A model generated the notes under the pieces. The model searched no databases. It had not been told where the DNA came from and saw nothing but the letters and a program-made list of their open reading frames with translations. From NCBI GenBank assembly GCA_029224185.1, contig CM055196.1, forward strand, positions 7,455,427 through 7,519,426: a stretch of 64,000 nucleotides of DNA. The letters run 5' to 3'. This document shows, in pieces, positions 51,908-61,385 of this stretch. A program made the position numbers and the translations under genes. Origin of the DNA: Karalla daura. Lineage: Eukaryota > Chordata > Actinopteri > Chaetodontiformes > Leiognathidae. Positions within the stretch are counted from its first letter, which is position 1. Each line of letters begins with the position of its first letter.

Positions 51908-53135
51908 AATACATCACATACGTGCACAAATACATCACACACACAAACACTCACACACATACACATACATCTGGCCATCCAATCATACAGTGAGGGGAAG
52001 GTTTCTGTGTAAATGAAACTACAGCCTATAAATTGCTTTATTTTTAAGCACAGGGTTTGAGACGGCGACAGAGCGACTGTAAACACGGCCGCAGGACAGA
52101 ATGAGGTTTTGTGGTGAAAGTGCATCTTGTGTTGCAGCCCGTGCTGTTGAGAACTGACATCCCTCTGACCTGTCTGTGATCCATAACTCGGGAGATTATT
52201 GACACTGTCAGACAGCATTAGTGCATTACTGAAGGAAATATTGACTTTGTTTTTTTTGCATTTTCATAATTGACAACATTTTAATATTGACGTCGGCGCA
52301 GGGCATCGACCCCCCCGTCATTGACATTGTGTCATGATGCATTTTTTTAAACAGCTTTGTTAAATAGATCGAGGTAAAAATGGGGACGGGACTGAGTGTT
52401 TAATGTGCTCGACAGGTGCCCGATGAATACGGTTAGTCATGAAAGTTAACGTGATAGTTTGTTCGCGCAAAAAAGAAAAGTTTTTACACGCTGACTGAAT
52501 TATTCAACAGCCGCACAGAGTCAAGGCTCTGCTCATTCTGTCAGAGTGTGTCCCATCGTGTCACAGACTAAAACTAGTACAAATATTGTGTTTTAGCATG
52601 TTATTGACTTTGCTCTCTGTCATTCACTTCTGAATGTACACCTGACTGTCACTCAGCTGCTAGTCCCTCCTGTCACCCGCTGGCTGCGTGTTACTATAAT
52701 CTGCATTAACACAGTGACACACTGACACTGCTGCACCCACACCTGGTATTATTTGGCTCCTGAAAGGGGGAATTTGGCAAATTGGGCTCCCCTCCACCCC
52801 TCCAACCACCCTTGTCCGACTCATCCAGTAGCTACTGTGGAGTCAGGCTATTCCAGCATCCATGGGCACCATGCGCCGCCAGTGCCTTAGGTGGCTGAGA
52901 CACCTTCTCGACCTTTATTCCCCATTGAAATGAAAAATGTAATTACGACGGCACGTGGTTTGGTCAATTCAGAAATGTTTGGTTTTTTTTAATCATTCCA
53001 GTCAACTCCCCGCTGAACGCTGATGAGCCCGGAGGAAGTAAATAGCCAAAACTCAGAGTCACATTATCGCCTTAGCAGCATCACAGCCCCGACTGCCTGA
53101 ACCTTTACACATCACAGACACGCACGCACAAGCAA

Positions 53136-53141
53136 ACACAC

Positions 53142-53182
<41 letters not shown>
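53136..53182. repeat. (CA)n microsatellite
   Basis: CA run with one CACG unit. Confidence 0.95.
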
Positions 53183-53186
<4 letters not shown>

Positions 53187-54904
53187 CAGTGCGCAGCAGC
53201 TGACATGATGCGGCCTGTCACATTGATGTGGTACATAATGGCTGCTAATGTTATTGAATATTTTACCATAGCCTAAGCCCAGTGGCTCATTCACCCTGCT
53301 CAGGTCTCACACACAGGAAACAGAGGGTGGGGGGGGACGCGGTTCCTTTCTTTTCTTTTTTTTTTTTTCCATATTTGCCAGAGTCAAGGTGACAGGCGAG
53401 GTCACAGCATAGGACACTCACATATCATAAAGTTAATTACATTCCAGACCATTCTGTTCATCATCATTTAAACATACATGAGTTACAGTAACAATTCATG
53501 CAGCTTTAATGCTTTGCCAGGCTAACATTATCACTTACTCTGACAGGCAGTCTGCCGGCTGGTGGCAATTTCAGACACCCTTTTGTTGCACTATAGGATA
53601 TTAGAGCATGTTTTATCTTTTCATAAAAGCAGTTATGCGAAAAATGTGACTGAGCATCCTTTCCAAACCCGCAATATCACCGCAACATATGTCTTTGTTT
53701 GCTCTGTGCAAAAACACCATTGACGGTGAAAAAAAATGAGGAAATAAATATTTGATTTTCTGAGGTTTTTTTAGATCTGGATGTCTACTCTTCTGTCCAA
53801 CACAGGGGATATGCATGGAGTCTCATATGAGCCACTCACAGTATTCTGCAGCTATCGGTGACCATGCGACTTTTCTGCATTTCTGCATGTTGTACTCACC
53901 TTTTGCAGAATCTAACTCCAATGAAATTATTTAACTGGATCAAATTCCCTTTGCACTGACTTAACCCTCACAAGAACATGTCTCTGGGGCAAATAAGTCA
54001 CAACTGCCTGTGTGACTAGATACTTTCAGAGGCCAGGGCCAGATTAACCTGCTGGAGGTCCTGGGCTAAAGTGCTGCTGGGCCTCGATTAAATCCTGTTT
54101 GTCCTCCGGTACAGTGACTCTAGACTGCAACAATAAACCTAATGAAACTGTTCTCCAGGTCTCCAAAAACTATATGATATTTATATCTATCTATCATATT
54201 TAAGCGGAACGGTGAATCAGACTTTTGGAAGACGGAATAAGTCATTTTTTTGTCAGCGTTTTAACAGATTACCTCGAACAAACATATGAGCTCAGAGACT
54301 ACAATCATTTCTAAATATTTGTCCTGACAAGAGTCCTGGACCTTGCCCCCCCACCAGCCCAACCTCCGTGCATTTATGAGCATGCTTATGTGCCTTCTTC
54401 TGTCAGCGGCTGCTCTTCTCATTTCTCCCATTTGACACTGGGATGGAGGCATGACTGCAAACATCAGTATATACGGGACGGTTTAAATCGAATGGTTTTT
54501 CTAATATCAGTCCAAATGTGAAGGTTGATCCAGTGCAACACTGTAAATTGTAGAGATCTTATCTGATCTGATATGCACATAAAATAAATATTAAACTAGC
54601 ATCAGGTTCAAGTTAATAGCACAATCTGACATAATCCTTCCGATTTCCAAGTAGACCAAATATAAAACTGGGCGAAGCTTGACTACCACATGTCCAGTCG
54701 TGTTCATGTGCCACAATTAAAGCCCAACTTTATTTGTTTGGCTTTATAAACAGAGAACGAAGACAGTGTGTGTGTGTGTGTCCCTGTCCATGTGGTACAG
54801 GAAGCCATATGTGCTGCTCAGTTGAAGCAGTGCAGTACTTTCCCACTTGCTGTCCATATCTCCTTTATCTTTCATCTGTTTTTCTATCAGCTCCAACTCC
54901 TTGA

Positions 54905-54939
54905 ACACACACACACACAGACACACACACACACACACA
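54905..54939. repeat. (CA)n microsatellite
   Basis: CA run with one CAGA step. Confidence 0.93.
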
Positions 54940-56707
54940 TTTTTCTGTATTCTTATACTCTCTCTCTCTCTCCTTGTTCCTCTGTTTCACCCCACTCTCC
55001 TACTTAATCTTCTTGAGACATTAAATAATAACAATGGGTCCTTATCACGGAGTGGCTCTTATTTTATGTGTTTTCCACTCATTTCACTGCATTCTGTGTG
55101 ACTAGCGTGAAGAACAAGCACTCAGTGTGCATGAAGCCCCGTGCTGCACTCTCCTACACACAGTGGTGGGTGGAAACGGGAGTCAGGATTCAGTGTTGCA
55201 GCAGCTTCTGTTTTTTTTTTCCCTCCGCCAAACGGATCAATAATGAAGTGAGGTTTTGTTCTCACAAAACAGTCTATCGCATCAAAGATCTTTTTCGAGC
55301 GCTCGTCTTTTCCTCTCTTTCTCCGCGGCCCCGTTGTAAAGAGTTGTCGATAATGTAACCGATCGCCTTGCGGCAAATTTGAAGTTAAACGTTCTTGTTT
55401 GTCGCCGCTTTATCTCCGATCGTTGCCGTGCTATGTGATCCTAATGAACTGTGATCTGTTGACTGCTGCCAGCTGAAAGGCTTCACGGAGGGAGGGACGT
55501 CCAGGAGGACGGGACGAGGACTGGATCCCTGCTCTAGATCGGGAGAGAAATCTTTGCAAAAACACGAAAACGGGTTCTATTTTTACAGTCCAGAAACGAA
55601 AAGAAAAAACCCTGAGAGCACACTAAAAAACTGCCAACAGGTTGAACTTTGCACAGCAGGGTGCAAGTGTGTGCACAGACTACCTGGCATGTGCGAAAAC
55701 CCACAATGATTTTGGTGTATCTGAGCAAGAAGCTTACAGCAGTTGCACCATCAGAAAATGGTTGCTCACTCCCAGACGACATCTGTTTTGTCTTTTCACT
55801 CGATCACAACACATACTTGAGAAACGTAATCCATCACCGCAACCAACCTGTTACCTCCCCCCATCAAACCTAAAAACCAGTAGGAATCTCAAGAATCCCT
55901 CAGACTCATTATGAAGAATCTAGGGGAGCATCGCTGAGTCACACGCTGATAAGGTGGGTAAGAAAGTGCATTCTGGCTTGGAAAACAGGATCACATGTAA
56001 ACAATTACATATAATTTCATCTCTAATTAGTGAAAGCAAAATAATCTCAAACTCAAACGCTTTCCTCTACAGCAAACAGTTATACCGGGTAAATAACACA
56101 GATACGAATCATTCAGGTTCGTTAGGCCGCAGCTCAACATATTCTCACCATTGATCCGCCTGATAATTATTTCGGGCCTGAACAGCGTGTTGAAACTGGT
56201 GCCAACATATGTTTGTTTATGCCAATTAAATCATTAGACTATTATAGAGATTTATTTTCAGTTCACTGACTCAAATTATTGCTGCGGCGCCAATCGCCAT
56301 TCTTTAATAACAAACGGAGAAACGTAATTGCATCCTGTAGCTGCGGGTCAGCAGGTTGTACATATTTGTAGTACCGTGTATAACATATTGAAACTTAGCC
56401 TCCGGGCCGTTTAGGCTGTGCTCGTACTCCTGTGTGCTCTAAAAATCCTGGGTCCCCCTCCCCTCTTTCTCTCTCTCCCTCTCTCTCTCTCGCAGTCACA
56501 GTGTGGAAGCGTGAAGATCGACTTAATTTCCCTGTGAGGTGCGGCGAGCCTGAATTCGCACCGACAGACTCGGATGCAGAGCGGCTTTTGCTTTTCAAGG
56601 AGCCAGTGACAGCTCACATCCAGAGCACACGCTCGCACTCCGGCCTCTGGTGCTGTCATGATGCGTAAAGCAACGAGAGATGGAAAACTGATGTGGAGAG
56701 GGAGCAC

Positions 56708-56709
<2 letters not shown>

Positions 56710-56749
<40 letters not shown>
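56710..56749. repeat. (TG)n microsatellite
   Basis: Twenty perfect TG units; a CA run of opposite sense lies at 56827-56848, giving complementary arms about 80 bp apart. Confidence 0.96.
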
Positions 56750-56753
<4 letters not shown>

Positions 56754-56826
56754 AGCTAAATAACAAAACACCTGATGGACCACAGCCGCTGCTGGGTGAA
56801 ATGTTGCTGGAAAATCCCTCTGAGCA

Positions 56827-56848
56827 GACACACACACACACACACACA
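56827..56848. repeat. (CA)n microsatellite
   Basis: Short CA run complementary to the TG run at 56710-56749. Confidence 0.93.
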
Positions 56849-59800
56849 AGCACGCACAAACACAAACACACGTTCATGCATGTGCACTACTACAAGGTGG
56901 CGAAAGGAAATTCATGTAAAAACCATTGATCTTCTATCCTGAGACCCTGTCAACATTGTTTTCTACTCTCACTCCGCCAAAGCACAGCCAAGTGAAGGGA
57001 GCTGGAGCCGAATAGCACGGCCCTGAACTCAATGTCAGAGAGCTCCGATTTTTAGCAGAGCTGTGATTCAGTGAAGCTGTTATTTACTTTACGGAAAACA
57101 TGTATTTTTCTGTCAGACTACTCATTTCTATCAGTTGTTTGCGCTGCTGCTTTATCTTCGACTTGTACTGAAAGAAGAAGCATATTCTGGGCTGCTGTTA
57201 GTATGGATTTAACAGCTTTTCTAAAGCTTTCCACGAAGACATCTTGAAATTTGCCACTACTCTGGTCTGGACATTAAACACACACCTGCAATGTATATTT
57301 TGAAGGTGGAATGGCTCATTTAATCATGAAGCCCCTGCAGTGCAAAGCTGAGTTTCCTAAACTTAAGGTCAGAGTCGAGAGCCATTTTTCATTGCGTTGC
57401 CCCTTAGCCTCGTGGTATGTGAGTTTGTTCCCCGCATGAGATGAAAGAGCATCCTTTTTTTTTCTTTTTCTTTTTTGCTCTGCTAGTGCATTCAGGTGCT
57501 ACTCTGTGGTCTTCTTCAGCCCTGCTCCCTTTCCACGGACCGACCTTGGCCCCACTGTTGCCACCAGCCGACGCTGAATGTCTGCGCCTCTTAAACACGG
57601 CAATGAAACCGTGCAGTGAGGAGCGCAAGATAATAAAATCACAGCCAGTCTCCGAAATGGTTTGAAAAATCCTCATAGCGATATAGGAGTCTTTAAACCA
57701 TTTGCTCCGATATGATTGAACGGCTCGGCGGGTGGAGAGGGGAAATACGGGAAAAGCAGAAATGTTAAATGATGTTAAATGAAAAAGAACCGTCTCACCT
57801 CTGAAAAACATCCCCTCAGACCTGCCTCCACATAAGAGAAAGTTGTTTTTTTTTTGTCTCATTATCTATGTAGCCAGGTGTCAGGTTTTGTAGCCAATGG
57901 ACTGAGAAGTGTGCGTTTGACACATGCCTCTCCACTGGATTCATTAACACGTCACAGAGCATCGCACTGTGAGCACCGAGCACCTTCCCAAGCAGGTGAT
58001 TCAAGGCTGGTGACATTTACGAGCACACTTTTGTGAAAGTCTTTAGCGGAGAGGGCTTCAGTGCGGAAACGTGAACAAGCGAGTGCTAAGTAAAGCAGAC
58101 GTGCAGCTACAGGAGGGCCACAGTGGCCCTCCTCTGCGGTGCCATTTTGACAGAGTACCGTGGTGACACTATGATAAATGAGCAATATCCTACACACAAA
58201 AAGAGATGTGACATGTGAGATGAACTGGTCAACCTCACACAAACGCCTCTGGTTTTGGTCTTAGAAATGTCTTGACATGACAGACTTTTTTTTTTTCGGT
58301 CACATGAGTAGAAAAAAGGGAGAATAGAAAAATCTCATCAAGCCCACTGAGCAGATGTGGTTTGGGGTCTTTGTGTGCCATTCAAAGAGGACAGCGTTTC
58401 TTGAGAGAAATTCATCCCTCTGTGCTTCTCAGGCCAGTCTCCCAAAGAAAATAGGATATCGAAGATGATTTGGGTCTGCGCGGGTTTGTATTCGGAGCCC
58501 ACCCAGGGAATATCAGGCTTTCACGGATATTTGGATGACTGGTCGGCGGTTCATCCCGCAGAATATGACATTTAGACTGAGATTTGTGCTTATGAGCAAC
58601 TGAGTCATGGCTGCTTTTATCATCCAATGAAAAAGCTATTTGGCGATATCTTGGCTTATTACCTCTCAGACTGCACTGTTCACTGTCATCAAAGGATAAA
58701 AGGGAAGGTATTTAGGGAGATACTGCAGCAAGTGACTGGAGGAGAAATAATAGTAAAGGGGCAAAATCAGGAAAAGCTTTTCTTCCTGCCGCACTTAATT
58801 TAAGAAGTGGCCCTCCTCAAATCATCTTCTATTTGCTCAGTCGGAGTAAAAAAAAAAAAAAAGCGGCCGAGGAACATCTTTCAGGCTCTCCAACACAGAT
58901 CAGGACAGATTCTCAAGATGTATGGATAGAGCAAATAATCGTACTCTGTCTGACCAGTAGAGAATTAAAGAGGTTGGTTATCCTCAGCTTACTGTAGGAG
59001 AACCATCTTTTCAAGAACTTCATCATAAATTTTACCAACATGAACAGCAGGCCCTCCAATGAGAGGAAATATTGTTAAAGCACAACGTCATACAGCTGTG
59101 GTGGGCTCTGAGATCTGTGCTTTAGGCCAAAGGATTACACTGTACAAAGGAAAAGTAGGGAATTCTCAAGCATTTTTAGATTAAAGTGGCATGGAGTAAA
59201 TGACTCCAAGATCAATATAAGCAAATATGATCCTCAGTGGCCCAAAGACGTGAATCCATGCAGCGCCTTCTGCATAAAAGCAATACACAAATGGTTTATG
59301 GATCCTCCGCTTTACACTCAGGCTGTGTGCATGCATAAAGGTAAAGCATGCCATATTAGACCATATTAAGACATTTTCTAGCTTTTTTCAGGGAGCGTGT
59401 GCTTGCCTACTGTGTGCTCAGTAGCTTGAGGTGCAGGGCTGGTTAAATGGAGGAAGAGAATGTGGAGGAAAGAGCAGGCTGCCTGGATGGAGAGGCAATA
59501 TTACAGGGGAGGCATAAATTATGACCAACAGTTGGTGAATTATTCTCGGGCACCCTCATGCAATGCACATGACTGTGTGTGACAAATTAGATGTTTTATG
59601 TTTTTCTTTTCTACGTCACTGTTTGGGGAAAGGTGCTGAGTTTGTGCTAAGGCCTCAAGTGGCTATATAGTTTTTTTATGTCCTAGAAAACACAACTCAC
59701 CCTCACATTTCAGAACATGAATCTCCCCTGCTTTTTTGCCCATCTGAAGAATCACTTGGCATTCCTGACCACCAGTCCTATCATATGGTCATACCCATCT

Positions 59801-59925
59801 CAACCCCTGGGGAGGGATTTCCAATATTCTTCAGGTGTTCTCACCACAAAACTGACAATAAAAAGTGCATTCTGGATCAAGCTCACGTTAGGTGTATTTC
59901 TGCATGCATCTCATATGTTCATATC

Positions 59926-59957
59926 AACACACACACACACACATACACATACACACA
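59926..59957. repeat. (CA)n microsatellite close to the exon 1 donor
   Basis: CA run with two CATA units beginning about 40 nt inside intron 1; the pre-mRNA would carry a TG/UG run there. Confidence 0.93.
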
Positions 59958-59997
59958 GGCGCAGGAAAAGAGAAAGAGGGAGATCCAGGGCACTTAC

Positions 59998-60248
59998 ATG
60001 GAGGTGATGTTCTGGAACAGGTCCTCTATGTTCGCGGAGCTGTTCCCTGGGATCCCGAAGGACAGCAGGGAGAAGGACATGGTGCTGTCGGACTTATTGC
60101 AGTAGATTTCTGTTTGGGAGCAGGAGCAGGTGAGGGGACAGTCCTGCAGGGAGAGCAGGCAGCTGTGGAAGAGGACGCACAGCAGCACCAGGAGCCTCCA
60201 GCTGCTCCGGACGCCCAATGCGCCAAACGGCGCACCGAACCCATCCAT
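59998..60248 (-). CDS. ntrk3: TrkC (NT-3 receptor) first coding exon: signal peptide and LRRNT
   Basis: First coding exon of a neurotrophin-3 receptor tyrosine kinase, a cell-surface receptor of neurons; 251 nt encode 83 residues plus two bases of the next codon. The ATG at 60248 has a strong context (A at -3, G at +4). Residues about 18-34 form a hydrophobic signal-peptide core (RLLVLLCVLFHSCLLSLQ), with cleavage probably just before the first cysteine. The LRR N-terminal cap follows: C37, C41, C43, C50 in Cx3CxCx6C spacing, with the Trk-typical motif CSQTEIYC. N-glycosylation sequons are N51-K-S, N69-S-S and N80-I-T; the last, in QNITS, matches the TrkC exon end (RNITS). The donor reads AT|gtaagtg. 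From memory, CPxxCxCSxTEIxC and the NITSIHIENW junction fit TrkC better than TrkA or TrkB. The signal peptide and the stretch after C50 diverge from mammals. Which teleost paralogue (a or b) this is cannot be decided here. Confidence 0.93.
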
Positions 60249-60450
60249 GCTGTCACGACTCCGGTCCCCAGATTTCTTCCCAACTTGGCAGCGGCAGAGG
60301 GTGAGGAGGAGGATGGGGGTGGGGGGGTGAGGAAGGGGCGACGAGGAGCCGGGGATGACTCAAATCCTCTGGTCCAAAGTGCGCTCCCTCCGTGCGTACG
60401 TGGGTGTGCGGATGATGCGTAACCGGTGTGTTTGGAGTTCACATGTTAGG
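60249..60450 (-). promoter_or_regulatory. ntrk3: Presumed 5'UTR/core promoter of ntrk3, CpG-rich
   Basis: This is the sequence immediately upstream of the TrkC start codon. It is clearly richer in G, C and CpG than the surrounding DNA, and that enrichment continues into the first coding exon. Runs of G on the plus strand (60315-60346) mean the presumed transcript is C-rich there. No TATA box at a sensible distance was recognised; an AT-rich run lies near 60453-60473. The transcription start is not visible, and a separate upstream noncoding exon is possible. An ATG followed directly by TGA lies at 60439-60444 on the minus strand and would be a minimal upstream ORF if transcribed. Confidence 0.45.
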
Positions 60451-60493
60451 TTAATAATGAAATAAATAAAAAAGGTGTTTCTGTTTATTATCT

Positions 60494-60560
60494 GTGCATG
60501 TGCGCGCGTATGTGTATGTGCGCGCGTGTGCGAGTGTGTGTGCGTGTATGTGCGTGTGGG
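60494..60560. repeat. Alternating purine-pyrimidine (TG/CG)n tract
   Basis: Mixed TG, CG and TA steps including two GCGCGC/CGCGCG cores; Z-DNA-type sequence about 250-310 bp upstream of the TrkC start codon. Confidence 0.93.
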
Positions 60561-60789
60561 TTATGTCAGATTTTGAGGATGCCAGTCACGGATCTCCTGC
60601 TCGTTAAGGGAAAAAAATAAAAGGAGAAAACACCGCCGGATGAAAAAACCAGGAGGTGGGAAAAAATCCGAAAATATTCCAGGTCATCTGACAGACAGGG
60701 GGTCTGAGCGCGTCCAGTCCACGTATCTTTCTCTTGTCCTCCTCCCTCTGCATCGTTTTAAGTCATCCCTCCATCTCTGTCCCTCTCTC

Positions 60790-60795
<6 letters not shown>

Positions 60796-60836
<41 letters not shown>
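60796..60836. repeat. (CT)n microsatellite upstream of ntrk3
   Basis: About 20 CT units; on the gene strand a (GA)n run about 550 bp upstream of the start codon, followed by further GA-rich sequence. Confidence 0.95.
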
Positions 60837-60838
<2 letters not shown>

Positions 60839-61344
60839 AGCGCTGTTGCTGGTACCAGGAGGTGGGAATGGTGGAGAGAGGTATAAAGACACAGAGAAGG
60901 AGGGAGGCAGAGAGAGAGGAAGCCTTCATCCTCCGAGCTTCAAGTCCCACCTACCGGGCAGAAAGGAAACTGACACAGGGACAGATCCTCACATGGCCAG
61001 AGGGAAGGAGGTGACCAAGATGGATGGCTCCATCCGAAGAAGACACACGTGTTTAGTTCTGTTACTTAGCGGCTCGATGCATAATGCAACACAAGTACAT
61101 AACCCAATCTCGACAATAACTCTTCAACTACACCACGGTTAGCATGGGAAGGAAAACGTTCTCAGCACTAAGCTTAACTTTATTCATCCTGATCTTTGAA
61201 TCAGGTATGAAGCCAAGCAAGATAACTGGCAGATCATCATCACTCCAAAAATCTGAAAGCTTAGTTCTCAAACTGGAGGCCAGGGAGAGGGTGGGCATCC
61301 CCCCACCCCCCCCCAAAAAAAATCACCCTCCTTCTAAACGTGTT

Positions 61345-61385
61345 ACACACATACACACACACACATACACACACACACACACACA
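61345..61385. repeat. (CA)n microsatellite
   Basis: CA run with two CATA units. Confidence 0.93.

Larger units (their letters stand above)
30244..59997 (-). other. ntrk3: ntrk3 intron 1 (about 29.8 kb)
   Basis: This intron lies between the first coding exon (donor AT|gtaagtg) and exon 2 (acceptor ttcccag). It contains many microsatellites, seven or more fragments of the dispersed repeat with the (ATGG)n tail, one tRNA-like-headed SINE, a (CAG)10 run, G-quadruplex-type motifs near 38270 and 36450, and a purine tract near 48300. No exon of another gene was recognised on either strand. CpG-richer stretches near 48.0-48.5 and 55.2-55.5 kb are the ones I would test first for regulatory function. 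Confidence 0.85.

Noticed and set aside
59892..60442. Long open frames overlapping exon 1 (plus strand 59892-60422 and another minus-strand frame 60026-60442)
   Set aside because: They are shadows of the CpG-rich first coding exon; the plus one begins in a CA repeat and the minus one starts at a GTG rather than ATG and shows no Trk similarity.
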